Source: Desulfothermus sp964427155 (GTDB lineage: Bacteria; Desulfobacterota; Desulfovibrionia; Desulfovibrionales; Desulfothermaceae). From it: a DNA stretch of 64,000 nucleotides. The notes beneath the pieces were generated by a model. The model was not told where the DNA came from and did no database searches. It worked only from the letters and a program-made list of their open reading frames with translations. Both the position numbers and the translations under genes were made by a program. The stretch spans positions 32,997-96,996 of the forward strand of contig CAYRSC010000025.1 of NCBI GenBank assembly GCA_964427155.1, written 5' to 3'. Of the stretch, positions 32,907 through 41,970 are shown piece by piece; positions within the stretch are counted from its first letter, which is position 1, and each line of letters begins with the position of its first letter.

Positions 32907-33632
32907 TCAATCCACAAAGGTCCTGATTATCTCCACCATATCCCTTACTGCCCTCTCCATTCCCACAAGTGCGGCCCTGGCCACTATGCTGTGACCTATG
33001 GAATATTCCTCTATGCAAGGCACCCTGGAGAATGCCCATATATTCTCATAGTCCAGCCCATGTCCCAAATTGACCTTCAACCCCAGATCTGTAGCGAGCC
33101 TTATTCCCTCAAGTATCTTGTTGAGCTCCCTCTCCCTCTCTTCCTCATTGGTGGCATCTGCATAATGACCAGTGTGGATCTCTATATACTCAGAACCCAC
33201 CTCTCTGGCACCTTCAATCTGGTCCCTGTGGGCGTCAATAAATAGAGAGGTCTTTATGCCTGCATCCTTAAGGGGGGTAAGGAACTCTTTGAGCACCTCT
33301 ATCTTGGTGGCCACCTCCAATCCCCCTTCAGTGGTCAACTCCTGTCTCTTTTCTGGAACAATACAGACCATGTAAGGTCTTATCTTAAGGGCTATTTTCT
33401 GCATCTCCTCTGTGGCCGCCATCTCCAGATGAAGACGGGTCTTTATCGTACGAGAGAGCATCTCCACATCCCTATCCTGGATATGTCGCCTATCCTCCCT
33501 CAGGTGGACAATAATCCCCCTGGCCCCTGCCATCTCAGCAAGAAGGGCCGCATGTACAGGGTCAGGCTCCTTTGCCAGCCTGGCCTGTCTTATGGTGGCT
33601 ATATGGTCCACATTTACTGCTAATTTAGGCAT
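32907..33632 (-). CDS. pdxJ: Pyridoxine 5'-phosphate synthase
   Basis: Last step of DXP-dependent vitamin B6 synthesis, condensing deoxyxylulose phosphate with 3-amino-2-oxopropyl phosphate. It has 241 residues starting MPKLAVNVDHIATIRQARLA at ATG 33632, six bases after GAGGTGGGA; an in-frame start nine codons upstream is less likely. Conserved blocks are IIVHLREDRRHIQDRDV, LHLEMAATEEM, YMVCIVPEKRQELTTEGGL, SEYIEIHTGHYADA and VNLGHGLDYEN, covering the catalytic Glu and phosphate-binding His residues. serB at 36140 belongs to the same broader serine/PLP area but is not the PdxB partner. Confidence 0.96.
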   Translation of the reverse strand: MPKLAVNVDHIATIRQARLAKEPDPVHAALLAEMAGARGIIVHLREDRRHIQDRDVEMLSRTIKTRLHLEMAATEEMQKIALKIRPYMVCIVPEKRQELTTEGGLEVATKIEVLKEFLTPLKDAGIKTSLFIDAHRDQIEGAREVGSEYIEIHTGHYADATNEEERERELNKILEGIRLATDLGLKVNLGHGLDYENIWAFSRVPCIEEYSIGHSIVARAALVGMERAVRDMVEIIRTFVD

Positions 33633-33659
33633 ATCCCACCTCTTCTGTTTTATCACCAT

Positions 33660-35318
33660 TTAACTACACGCAAACATCTTTGCCGCCTTTTCCCTGAGTT
33701 TAAACTTTTGCACCTTACCACTGGCGGTCATGTCATATTCCTTAACAAAGGCAATATACTTGGGTATCTTGTATCTGGCAAGCCTTCCTCTACAAAACTC
33801 TTTAATATCCTCGGGAGTATAGTTGTATCCTTCCTTTAATATTATAAACGCCCCCACTTCCTCTCCATACTTTTCACTTGGGACCCCAACCACCTGAACG
33901 TCATATATCCCCTCCATTTGATATAAAAACTCCTCTATCTCCCTGGGGTATATATTCTCTCCCCCCCGTATAATCATGTCCTTTAATCTCCCAGTAATAG
34001 AGAGGTAGCCATCGTGGTCAAACATACCAAGATCCCCAGAATGGAGCCACCCTTCCTCATCTATTGCCTCTTTGGTGGCATCTTCCATCTTATAATAGCC
34101 CTTCATTACATTATATCCCCTGCAACACACCTCTCCCTGTCTCCCCGGGGGCAATTCCTCTCCGCTCTTGGTATCCACCACCTTTACCTCTATACCTGGC
34201 AGTGGTCTGCCCACGGTCTCCACCCGTTTTTCTATGGGATCGTCCCTTCTGGTCTGGGTCATAACAGGGGATGCCTCAGTGAGACCATAGCAGATGGTTA
34301 TCTCCTTCATATTCATCTGCTCCATCACCTGCCTCATCACCTTCACAGGACAGGGGGATCCTGCCATAATACCAGTACGCAGAGAAGAATAATCAAATTT
34401 ATGAAAAAGGGAATGCTCCAATATGGCTATGAACATAGTTGGGACCCCATATAGGGCGGTGCATCTCTCGCTCTGGATAGAGGTCATTACCAGCAGGGGA
34501 TTAAACTCCTCTAATACCACCAGGGTACTTCCATGGGAAACAGCGGCCAGCACCCCCAAGACACAACCAAAACAGTGGAATAGGGGCACAGGAAGACATA
34601 TCCTGTCTCGGGGAGAGAGTCCCATGTTCTCCCCCACCCAATAACCATTGTTTAGTATATTATAGTGGGTCAACATAACCCCCTTGGGAAAACCAGTGGT
34701 GCCTGAGGTATATTGCATGTTCACCACATCATGGGGACAAACCTCCTCCTGTCTCTGGAGATATTCTTCCTCATTAACCAGCCGTCCCACTCCAATAAGC
34801 TCAGGGATGGAATAGAGTCCTTTATACTTCTCATGTCCCAGAAAAAAGACCCTCCTGAGAAAGGGGAATTCCCTGCTCCTTAGATATTCTCTGGGGGATT
34901 CTTTCAGCTCTGGAACCAGGCTATATACCATATCTAGATAGTTACTATCCCTGTATCCCTCTACCAAAAAAAGGTTCTCGGCCTCTGATTGCCTTAAGAG
35001 GTATCTCAATTCATCAATTCCATAATGGGTATTTACAGTGAGGAGAACTGCTCCTATGCGAGCTGTGGCAAACTGAAGGGCTATCCAATAGGGGACATTG
35101 GGGGCCCACACAGCCACCTTCTCCCCCCTTTTTACCCCAAGAGCCATAAGACCCTTTGCCAACTTGTCCACCAGTTCTCCAAACTCCCTATAGGTGAGCC
35201 TCAGGTCCCTATCCACATATACTATTGCTTCATTGTCTCCATGGGCTTCTATCGCCTTATCCAATAGGCTTCCCAGGGTTATCTCCTGGAGATAGACATC
35301 TGAGCTATTGCCTTGCAT
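33660..35318 (-). CDS. Acyl-CoA synthetase (AMP-forming), FadD-like
   Basis: Adenylate-forming enzyme that activates a carboxylic acid to its CoA thioester. It has 552 residues. The P-loop motif MQYTSGTTGFPKGVMLTH is near 205-222, ICYGLTEASPVMTQT is motif A5, WLHSGDLGMFDHDGYLSITG is A7, RLKDMIIRGGENIYPREIEE is A8, and the catalytic lysine is in TASGKVQKFKLRE near the end. The pocket pattern resembles medium- or long-chain fatty acyl-CoA synthetases of anaerobic Desulfobacterota, but the chain length cannot be read from sequence. It lies 58 bases after an XRE-cupin regulator on the same strand, so it is probably controlled by it. The ribosome site is AGGGAGGTCTT. Confidence 0.9.
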   Translation of the reverse strand: MQGNSSDVYLQEITLGSLLDKAIEAHGDNEAIVYVDRDLRLTYREFGELVDKLAKGLMALGVKRGEKVAVWAPNVPYWIALQFATARIGAVLLTVNTHYGIDELRYLLRQSEAENLFLVEGYRDSNYLDMVYSLVPELKESPREYLRSREFPFLRRVFFLGHEKYKGLYSIPELIGVGRLVNEEEYLQRQEEVCPHDVVNMQYTSGTTGFPKGVMLTHYNILNNGYWVGENMGLSPRDRICLPVPLFHCFGCVLGVLAAVSHGSTLVVLEEFNPLLVMTSIQSERCTALYGVPTMFIAILEHSLFHKFDYSSLRTGIMAGSPCPVKVMRQVMEQMNMKEITICYGLTEASPVMTQTRRDDPIEKRVETVGRPLPGIEVKVVDTKSGEELPPGRQGEVCCRGYNVMKGYYKMEDATKEAIDEEGWLHSGDLGMFDHDGYLSITGRLKDMIIRGGENIYPREIEEFLYQMEGIYDVQVVGVPSEKYGEEVGAFIILKEGYNYTPEDIKEFCRGRLARYKIPKYIAFVKEYDMTASGKVQKFKLREKAAKMFACS

Positions 35319-35376
35319 AAGACCTCCCTAAAATTAGATTAGACTGAAACATTCACCACCACCCATCACTTATGCC

Positions 35377-35946
35377 TCAAGGGAGGTATAGTACTGCATA
35401 TATCCTGGCAGGCATATCTCCAACAGCACATACTTTATGGGGCACTGCGGAGTTGTAGTATATACTATCTCCTGGTTCCAGGACATACTTCTCCTCCCCA
35501 TAGGTGACCTCTATCTCACCTTCCAGCACCACTATAAACTCTTCTCCCTCATGGGTGGAGAAGTCATCATCCCTTGCCTCTGGCAACACCTCCACAAAAA
35601 AGGGCTCCATGTGTCGGTCGGTCTTTCCCCTACCCAAGGAGTAAAACCTCAGAGAGATGGGAGAGGCCTTTCCCCTGAAGGCACTTATCTCCATCTCCCT
35701 GTCCTTTCCCCTCACCACCAATGGGTCTTCACTTAAATAGTCATCAATAAATGTCCCTAGACGCGTCCCCAGGGCCCTTGCAATCTTTAAGATGGGTCCC
35801 AGGGAGGGAAAGATGGTCCCTTTCTCCATCTCCTCCAGAAAGGAAAGGGAAAGACCTGTGCGCGAGGAAAGCTCCTCAAGGGATATCCCTTTAAGTTCCC
35901 TGAATTTTTTTACCCTTTTTCCAATCTTTTCTCCCTGTTCTCTCAT
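35377..35946 (-). CDS. XRE-family transcription regulator with C-terminal cupin
   Basis: A 189-residue regulator. The helix-turn-helix (residues about 10-66) reads KKFRELKGISLEELSSRTGL followed by SLSFLEEMEKGTIFPSLGPI, the XRE/Cro pattern. The cupin domain covers about 110-185 (FSTHEGEEFIVVLEGEIEV, YVLEPGDSIYYNSAVPHKV, metal-type His residues). Such HTH-cupin proteins commonly sense small organic acids or CoA-linked metabolites and control an adjacent pathway. The adjacent acyl-CoA synthetase is the likely target. A 12-base perfect palindrome (CCCCTTAAGGGG) lies 51 bases before its start and might be its own operator. Confidence 0.9.
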   Translation of the reverse strand: MREQGEKIGKRVKKFRELKGISLEELSSRTGLSLSFLEEMEKGTIFPSLGPILKIARALGTRLGTFIDDYLSEDPLVVRGKDREMEISAFRGKASPISLRFYSLGRGKTDRHMEPFFVEVLPEARDDDFSTHEGEEFIVVLEGEIEVTYGEEKYVLEPGDSIYYNSAVPHKVCAVGDMPARIYAVLYLP

Positions 35947-35996
35947 GTCTCACACTCCTTAAAATCCATATTTCCATTCTCATTGATATAACTTAT

Positions 35997-36008
35997 CCCC
36001 TTAAGGGG
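35997..36008. promoter_or_regulatory. Perfect palindrome in the XRE-cupin/serB intergenic region (possible operator)
   Basis: CCCCTTAAGGGG, self-complementary over 12 bases, located between the divergent XRE-cupin and serB genes. No T tract follows on either strand, so a protein site is more likely than a terminator. Confidence 0.4.
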
Positions 36009-36069
36009 AAAGGGCATTTATTAACTTAGAAGTATCTGGCTGTAAAGATTAAAACAATGGGACTACTTC

Positions 36070-36098
36070 TTGCGAACCATCTAAAGTTGGGATATAAG
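36070..36098 (+). promoter_or_regulatory. Possible promoter of serB
   Basis: TTGCGA (36070-36075), a 17-base spacer and TATAAG (36093-36098), 42 bases before the serB start. Confidence 0.5.
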
Positions 36099-36139
36099 GT
36101 CTTAATTGCAAGTGGAGTATTTAATCCAGAAGAGGGGAA

Positions 36140-37369
36140 GTGTCTTTGTCCAATGGGTCAAACACCTATCTCATTACCCTGAGTGGAAGAAATACTTTTA
36201 GGGCCGTAGAAGAAGTACTATCCCTTTTGGGATCGCTTGGTGCCTATATCCTGGATATAAGACAGGCAATTGTGCTGGATGCCATTTCTCTCGCCACAGT
36301 AGCAGAATTCTCTCCCACCCTCTCTGAAGAGGAACTCACCAAGGAACTCCTGTTTGTGTGCCACAAAAACGGCCTTCACCTCAATTTTCAACGGATAACC
36401 TCCCTGGATATGCCCCATCTATCCCTGGAGAAGGGGAGAAAAAAATACATAATCACCCTGGTGGGGAACTATCTCTATGCCACCCATCTCTCCACAGTCT
36501 TAGGGGTCCTCCATCCCTTTGGGGCAAAAATAGACTCTATAAAACGGCTATCTCCCATAAAGCCCCTTAACAAAAAACATGCAGAGGGAGTATGTGCCAT
36601 AGAACTCATGGTGGAGGGAGAGGATCTGGACATCTCCACCATCAGAAAAAGGTTTCTAGAACTTTCTCGAGAAATGAACATAGATATGGGTATCCAGGAA
36701 GATACCCCTTACAGACGGCACAGGAGGCTGATTGCCTTTGACATGGACTCCACTCTTATACAAACAGAGGTAATAGATGAACTGGCCAGATTAAAGGGGG
36801 TGAAAGAGGAGGTCTCCCTCATCACAGAGATGGCAATGCGGGGAGAGATAGACTTCAAGGAAAGCCTCAGGAAAAGGGTAAGGATGTTAGAAGGACTTGA
36901 GGTCTCCCGATTAAAGGAGGTGGCAGAGGGACTCCCACTCACAGAAGGGGCCCATAAACTTATCCAGAATCTCAAGGTGTTGGGTTATAAAATAGCAATA
37001 ATATCAGGAGGATTTACCTTTTTTGGAAACCATTTAAAGAAAAAATTGGGCATAGACTATGTGTGCGCCAACAGGCTGGAGATAAGAGAAGGAAGGCTCA
37101 CAGGAAGGATATTGGGGGAGATCATAGATGGAGAGAAAAAGGCACAGTTGCTGAGACAGATCGCCAAAAAGGAAAAGATCTCCCTGGAACAGGTCATAGC
37201 AGTAGGAGATGGGGCCAATGACCTCCCTATGCTAAACCTTGCAGGACTGGGTATAGCCTTCAGGGCCAAGCCTGTGGTTCAAGAAGGGGCAAAACAGTCT
37301 TTAACCAATATGGGATTGGACGCCATTTTATACTTTATTGGTCTCACAGAGACAGAGGCTGTGCTCTAA
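36140..37369 (+). CDS. serB: Phosphoserine phosphatase with two N-terminal ACT domains
   Basis: Final step of serine synthesis. It has 409 residues in the long form. Two ACT-like modules (about 8-85 and 95-180) are followed by an HAD-type phosphatase: nucleophile motif IAFDMDSTLIQTEVIDELAR (about 197-216), IAIISGGFTFFGNHL and VIAVGDGANDLPMLNLAGL. The ACT modules probably bind serine for feedback control. The start is GTG 36140 by reading frame, two to three bases after GAGGGG; a TTG two codons in (36146) has better spacing. Its stop overlaps the convergent DUF2156 gene by four bases. Confidence 0.95.
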   Translation: MSLSNGSNTYLITLSGRNTFRAVEEVLSLLGSLGAYILDIRQAIVLDAISLATVAEFSPTLSEEELTKELLFVCHKNGLHLNFQRITSLDMPHLSLEKGRKKYIITLVGNYLYATHLSTVLGVLHPFGAKIDSIKRLSPIKPLNKKHAEGVCAIELMVEGEDLDISTIRKRFLELSREMNIDMGIQEDTPYRRHRRLIAFDMDSTLIQTEVIDELARLKGVKEEVSLITEMAMRGEIDFKESLRKRVRMLEGLEVSRLKEVAEGLPLTEGAHKLIQNLKVLGYKIAIISGGFTFFGNHLKKKLGIDYVCANRLEIREGRLTGRILGEIIDGEKKAQLLRQIAKKEKISLEQVIAVGDGANDLPMLNLAGLGIAFRAKPVVQEGAKQSLTNMGLDAILYFIGLTETEAVL

Positions 37370-38244
37370 CTTCGTGGAAGGATGCGATATTTCTTCAAAA
37401 AACAACAGGGATGATAGGAGAGTTTTGCCCTCCGAAGCCCCCTATCTCCCAGGTCCTGCTCGCGATTTACATATCTGAAAGAGGAGGCCTCCTTTTTTAA
37501 AAAGATGTTGTTAATGGCCTGATATACCCCTTTATAGCGGGGGCATCCCTTTTCAAAGTGTATCACCAGGGTCTCTTGATCCAGGGGCTCTGCCACACTA
37601 TAGGCCACCAATTCTCCATCCACCACAAGGCCACCCCCAATCAAATTTTCCAGTGCATACCAGTTATCAAATACATCCAGGATCACCTTATTCTCCAGTT
37701 GCAACACCTCCTTATTGTCACAATCCTTAAAAAAACACCAATCTGCCTGAAAATTGACCGCCTCTTCCAGCCATCCTTCCTCTAACCTCACATACCTATA
37801 TTGATACCCTCTCTCAAATTGCCTAAGGAGATTCTTCTTCCGGTGAAAGCGATTGCCCTTTAATTCCACCAGTTCCTCCACAAGATATATATAATCCCAC
37901 TGGTCCCTATCCTCTTCAAGATAAAGGAGGTCCCCAAATACATCTCTCCATATATCACACACCTCCTCTGGCATGCGAATAAATCTCCTTTTCAAGATAA
38001 TATCCTTGTAGTTATCCCACTTCACTTCCTTCCAGGGTCCAATAGGGGCCCACCATACATTATATGGACGAGTTTGCCTTATCCATACCAGTTCCCCATC
38101 CCAGGCCCATTCCAGTCCATATATGGTTCGCCAACCCCATAAATTTACAAAACTATAATCAGAAGATACACAAGGACACTCTTTGAGAAGTTCACGATAT
38201 GACCTTTGTCTATCCAGGTCAATGGATTCAAATTCCAGCCTCAT
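37366..38244 (-). CDS. DUF2156 (lysylphosphatidylglycerol synthetase C-terminal-like) protein
   Basis: A 292-residue soluble protein of the DUF2156 family, related to the aminoacyl-transferring GNAT-fold domain of MprF. The pattern is characteristic: CVSSDYSFVNLWGWRTIYGL near the start, LKGNRFHRKKNLLRQFERGY in the middle, GGLVVDGELVAYSVAEPL, then INNIFLKKEASSFRYVNREQDLGDRGLRRAK, ending in a YHPCCFLKKY block. MprF itself also has membrane segments, which are absent here. Reactions in the family include tRNA-dependent aminoacylation of lipids or small molecules, but for this subgroup no substrate is known. It follows the MATE transporter gene by one base on the same strand, so the two probably form a transcription unit. 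Confidence 0.87.
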   Translation of the reverse strand: MRLEFESIDLDRQRSYRELLKECPCVSSDYSFVNLWGWRTIYGLEWAWDGELVWIRQTRPYNVWWAPIGPWKEVKWDNYKDIILKRRFIRMPEEVCDIWRDVFGDLLYLEEDRDQWDYIYLVEELVELKGNRFHRKKNLLRQFERGYQYRYVRLEEGWLEEAVNFQADWCFFKDCDNKEVLQLENKVILDVFDNWYALENLIGGGLVVDGELVAYSVAEPLDQETLVIHFEKGCPRYKGVYQAINNIFLKKEASSFRYVNREQDLGDRGLRRAKLSYHPCCFLKKYRILPRS

Positions 38245-38245
38245 T

Positions 38246-39619
38246 TTAACCTCCCCTTACAGGGGTCTTGATTGCATAGTTCTGCCATCGTCCACTAAAA
38301 AACAGGAGGATCATTGCAGATGCTTGAAGTATCTGAGATATGAGCATGGATGCCCATATCCCCGAGGCATCTCTCCAGATAACATGCCCCAGGAGATAGG
38401 CACATGGCACCCTCACCAGCCAGACCATAGTCCCAATACAGAAAAGATTATAGCGGGTGGCCCCAGAACCCACAAATGTCCCTGCAAGTATCATGGTGGT
38501 GGAGGTAAAGGGTATGGCGGCAATATTGAACCTGAGGTATCTTATTATCTCCATCTGCACCGCCACATCTGCAGTCAATATCCTGGAGAGAGGCCCCAGG
38601 AAGATCCACATAATGGCCCCCATACACGAGATGATAGCACTCCCCATAAGCCATATCCTCATTCCCATGGAACGGGCCTGTTCCACATCTCCCATTCCCA
38701 AAAATTGTCCCACCAGGATAGAGGCGGTCATATTAAACCCAAATGCAGGGAGAAACAGAAGGGATTCCATCCTTATCCCTGCGGCAAAGGCGGCAAGGGC
38801 CACTACCGGCCTCACTGGGAGAGATGCAGTAATGGAAAACAATACCACATACGCTAGATTCCACAGGAGCTGATTTAGTCCAATGGGCCAGGTGACCTTC
38901 CACAAGTAAGGGAAAAAGGCCCGTATCCACTTAAAAGGAGGAAGGTCTTGAAATCTCATCCAACCATGAGAGCAAAGGATGATAAGATTTATCAAGTAAC
39001 CACAGGAAACAGAGGCAAAGGTGGCCCATGGCAATCCCTTAAACCCCATACGAGGAAGTCCCCAGAGGCCATAGCAAAGGCCAAAATCTCCAATGCCATT
39101 TAGGATGCTAACCAACATGATACTCAAAAGGGGGATATGTACCTTCTTCCTTGCCCTAAATATGCCATTGGTTACTATAAATTGATAATACACCGGCAGG
39201 AGTAGGGCATAGACCTTGAGGAAATAATCTGTGATAGGGATGAGACTTAAGGGGGTGCGGAGGATAGCTATCAGGACAGAACGACAAAAAAAACCTATGA
39301 GCATAAGGGAAAATCCCGCACCTAGGGCAATCTCCATACACAAGTAGGCAAAACGCCTTGCCCTAAGATACCTTCTGGCCCCCAGGGACTGACTTATGGT
39401 GGAGACAGCCCCATTGGAGAAGGACATTGCCACAATAAGGAGAAAAAACAGCATCTGGGTAACCAGACCTAGAGATGCCTGGACCCGGGAATCTATCCTT
39501 CCCGCCACATATACATCTATAAATCCTATCCAGAAATGAAAAAACATCATGAGTATCTGGGGCCATGCAAGCCGCCAGATGGCAAGATAGGATTCTCTCT
39601 TTCCATATCTCTTCCTCAT
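38246..39619 (-). CDS. MATE-family multidrug/toxin efflux transporter
   Basis: A 457-residue inner-membrane antiporter with about twelve transmembrane segments, expected to export organic compounds in exchange for sodium ions or protons. MATE features are the paired halves, GRIDSRVQASLGLVTQMLFF in helix 2 with a G-x-x-S pattern, SFSNGAVSTISQSLGARRYL in the first loop, and the second-half equivalents ILVGQFLGMGDVEQA and GSGATRYNLFCIG. ATG 39619 (MRKRYGKRES) is preferred; an in-frame TTG four codons upstream has no ribosome site either. The substrate cannot be predicted. It is 160 bases from the tRNA-Lys gene on the same strand. Confidence 0.9.
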   Translation of the reverse strand: MRKRYGKRESYLAIWRLAWPQILMMFFHFWIGFIDVYVAGRIDSRVQASLGLVTQMLFFLLIVAMSFSNGAVSTISQSLGARRYLRARRFAYLCMEIALGAGFSLMLIGFFCRSVLIAILRTPLSLIPITDYFLKVYALLLPVYYQFIVTNGIFRARKKVHIPLLSIMLVSILNGIGDFGLCYGLWGLPRMGFKGLPWATFASVSCGYLINLIILCSHGWMRFQDLPPFKWIRAFFPYLWKVTWPIGLNQLLWNLAYVVLFSITASLPVRPVVALAAFAAGIRMESLLFLPAFGFNMTASILVGQFLGMGDVEQARSMGMRIWLMGSAIISCMGAIMWIFLGPLSRILTADVAVQMEIIRYLRFNIAAIPFTSTTMILAGTFVGSGATRYNLFCIGTMVWLVRVPCAYLLGHVIWRDASGIWASMLISQILQASAMILLFFSGRWQNYAIKTPVRGG

Positions 39620-39729
39620 GAACAGGGACAATATAGATTAGGTAAGAAAAAGAAAAGGTCAAAAGGTGGTTTTTTAGAAAAAAATAGACCCTATTTAAGG
39701 GGACATTGAAAAGATCCTCAATAATTAAA

Positions 39730-39762
39730 AAGGCCCCTAGATCTATCTAATCTAAGGGCCTT
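39730..39762 (-). terminator. Terminator downstream of tRNA-Lys
   Basis: On the minus strand AAGGCCC pairs with GGGCCTT across a 19-base loop and is followed by TTTTTAATT. It lies 16 bases after the tRNA 3' end. Confidence 0.75.
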
Positions 39763-39778
39763 CACCTAAATATCCCCA

Positions 39779-39851
39779 TGGGCCATGAAGGAGTCGAACC
39801 TTCAACCTCCGGATTAAGAGTCCGTTGCTCTGCCAGTTGAGCTAATGGCCC
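39779..39851 (-). tRNA. tRNA-Lys (anticodon CTT)
   Basis: A 73-base cloverleaf on the minus strand with acceptor stem GGGCCAT paired to ATGGCCC, D arm GCTC...GAGC, anticodon loop CTCTTAA (CTT at positions 34-36, reading AAG), T arm with GGTTCGACTCC and discriminator A. The outermost anticodon-stem pair is A-G and mismatched. The CCA end is not encoded. Anticodon loop and T loop agree with bacterial tRNA-Lys. Confidence 0.97.
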
Positions 39852-39871
39852 ATTCCCAAATGGGATTTTCT

Positions 39872-39900
39872 TAACTAGACCCATTTTTATGTCTTGTCAA
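39872..39900 (-). promoter_or_regulatory. Promoter of tRNA-Lys
   Basis: On the minus strand a perfect -35 TTGACA (39900-39895), a 17-base spacer and TAGTTA (39877-39872), 20 bases before the tRNA 5' end. Confidence 0.65.
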
Positions 39901-39947
39901 GGTGAAAATATGGAAGAAAATATTTATAGAAGAGGGAATAATAACAC

Positions 39948-39976
39948 TTGAGCAAAGCCAAAACAACAGATATGGT
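39948..39976 (+). promoter_or_regulatory. Possible promoter of the moeA-PBP operon
   Basis: TTGAGC (39948-39953), a 17-base spacer and TATGGT (39971-39976), 32 bases before the start codon. Confidence 0.5.
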
Positions 39977-40008
39977 CTAAAAAAATTATTTTAAGAAAAG
40001 GTGAAGAT

Positions 40009-41949
40009 ATGAGAGACTTACGGAGCATATATCTACAAACTATACCTGTATCCCGCGTTCTTGATCTGGTAAGGGAGAGATTAAATGGGAAGATCCACCT
40101 CAAAGAGGAAGTGATACCCTCTGAAGAGGCAGGTGGTCGTATTACATCCCGACCAATATTTGCCCAATACTCCTCTCCCACTTACCATAGTGCGGCCATG
40201 GACGGCATATGTGTAAGGGCAGAGGATACCTTTAAGGCCCGAGAAGGACATCCCCTCTTCTTAAAAAAAGACAAGGATTTTGTATTTATCAATACAGGAG
40301 AACCCCTCCCCCCCAATTTTGATGCAGTAATAATGATTGAAGAGGTGGAGGAGATAGATGCCCAAACAGTAAAAATAGAAAAAGGGGCCTATCCATGGCA
40401 ACATGTGAGAAAGGTGGGAGAAGATATTGTGGCCACAGAAATGCTACTTCCTCAGAACCACCTCCTTTCTCCCTATGATGTAGGTGCCCTGCTCTCTGCT
40501 GGAATATTTGAAGTCCCAGTAAAAGAGAAGGTAAAAATAGCCATAATCCCAACAGGAAATGAGGTGGTGGACTTTAAAAAAAGGCCCATGCCATCTCCTG
40601 GGCAGGTAATTGAAAGCAACTCCTCCATCCTCACCTCCCTGGCCCAGCGGTGGGGCTGTGAGGTGAAAAGATATCCCCCTGTGCCAGACGATGTGGAACT
40701 CCTCTCAAGGGCTGTAGAAAAGGCCCTGGAGGAAGAGGTTCACATCCTTGTGCTTGGTGCAGGGTCTTCTGCAGGAAGCAGGGATTATTCTCGTAGGGTT
40801 CTGGAGAGATTTGGGAGCATTGTGGCACATGGAATCTCCCTGATGCCAGGGAAACCCACCATTGTAGGGGTGAGAGAGGGGGGGGTATTAATAGGGGCTC
40901 CAGGATATCCCGTAAGTGCAGTGGTATGTTATGAAGAAATTATAAGGCCGTTGGTGTACTGGATCCAAAACATTGCTACGCCTGAGAGACCAAAGCTCCA
41001 TGTGACCCTCACCAGGGATATCCCCTCAAGGCTTGGACAGGAGGAATTAATTCGGGTATGTATTGGGAGGGTGGAAAATAGATATGTGGCAACCCCCTTA
41101 AAGCGCGGGGCATCTCTTATTACCTCACTTACCAAGGCACAAGGTATCGTAAGGATACCTGAAAATGTAGAGGGATTGGGACAGGGAGAAGAGGTGATGG
41201 CAGAGCTGATCTCTCCCCATATTGAAATAGAGAGGACCCTCCTGTGCGTGGGAAGTCATGACAACATCCTGGATCTACTTGCAAATGAACTCATGGGGCT
41301 TGAAGAGCCCATCCATCTCTCCTCCACCCATGTTGGGAGCATGGGGGGACTCATGGCCATAAAAAAGGGAAGCTGTCATCTCGCAGGCTCCCATCTCTAT
41401 GACCCTGTCTCAGGGGAATACAATTTCCCCTTTATAGAGAGATATATCCCCCACAAGAGGGTAGTGGTGATAAACCTTGCCATAAGACACCAGGGACTTA
41501 TGGTTGCAAGGGGTAATCCCAAAGAGATAAAAGGAGTGGAAGACCTAAGGAGAGAGGATGTGAGATTTATAAATAGACAGAGGGGCTCAGGCACCCGTAT
41601 CCTCTTAGACGACCTACTCCTCAAAAAATCTATCTCTCCTTCCCAAATAAAGGGATATGATAGGGAAGAATATACCCACATGGGGGTAGGGGTAAACATA
41701 CTTTCGGGAAGCGCAGATGTGGGTATGGGAATATTTGCGGCGGCAAAGGCACTTGGACTTGACTTTATCCCTGTATGCAGAGAAAGGTATGACCTCATCA
41801 TACCGCAGGAGCTATTTAATACTCCCAAGATAGCTCAGCTTAGGAGGATCTTAACGAGTGATAGATTTAAGACAAAGATAGAGGAATTAGGAGGGTATGA
41901 GACACATCTCACTGGCAGGAAAATGGAGCCAGGTATAAAACTCGGTTAA
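40009..41949 (+). CDS. MoeA-type molybdopterin molybdenum/tungsten-transferase with C-terminal PBP-like domain
   Basis: A 646-residue protein. Residues 1-405 are MoeA: SAAMDGICVRAEDT, INTGEPLPPNFDAVIMIEEV, IIPTGNEVVD, the MoaB-like GAGSSAGSRDYSRR and MPGKPTIVGV, then GAPGYPVSAVVCYE. MoeA inserts molybdate or tungstate into adenylated molybdopterin. Residues about 410-646 are a periplasmic-binding-protein-like domain (PF12727 type) with VGSHDNILDLLANELMG, STHVGSMGGLMAIKKGSCHLAG, RQRGSGTRILLDDLL and GSADVGMGIFAAAKALG. The fused domain may sense or hand over oxyanion. This arrangement occurs in anaerobes with tungsten enzymes. The AOR at 61200 is a possible recipient. The aldolase gene follows 21 bases later. 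Confidence 0.92.
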   Translation: MRDLRSIYLQTIPVSRVLDLVRERLNGKIHLKEEVIPSEEAGGRITSRPIFAQYSSPTYHSAAMDGICVRAEDTFKAREGHPLFLKKDKDFVFINTGEPLPPNFDAVIMIEEVEEIDAQTVKIEKGAYPWQHVRKVGEDIVATEMLLPQNHLLSPYDVGALLSAGIFEVPVKEKVKIAIIPTGNEVVDFKKRPMPSPGQVIESNSSILTSLAQRWGCEVKRYPPVPDDVELLSRAVEKALEEEVHILVLGAGSSAGSRDYSRRVLERFGSIVAHGISLMPGKPTIVGVREGGVLIGAPGYPVSAVVCYEEIIRPLVYWIQNIATPERPKLHVTLTRDIPSRLGQEELIRVCIGRVENRYVATPLKRGASLITSLTKAQGIVRIPENVEGLGQGEEVMAELISPHIEIERTLLCVGSHDNILDLLANELMGLEEPIHLSSTHVGSMGGLMAIKKGSCHLAGSHLYDPVSGEYNFPFIERYIPHKRVVVINLAIRHQGLMVARGNPKEIKGVEDLRREDVRFINRQRGSGTRILLDDLLLKKSISPSQIKGYDREEYTHMGVGVNILSGSADVGMGIFAAAKALGLDFIPVCRERYDLIIPQELFNTPKIAQLRRILTSDRFKTKIEELGGYETHLTGRKMEPGIKLG

Positions 41950-41970
41950 AACAAAAAGGGAGGTCTTTGA

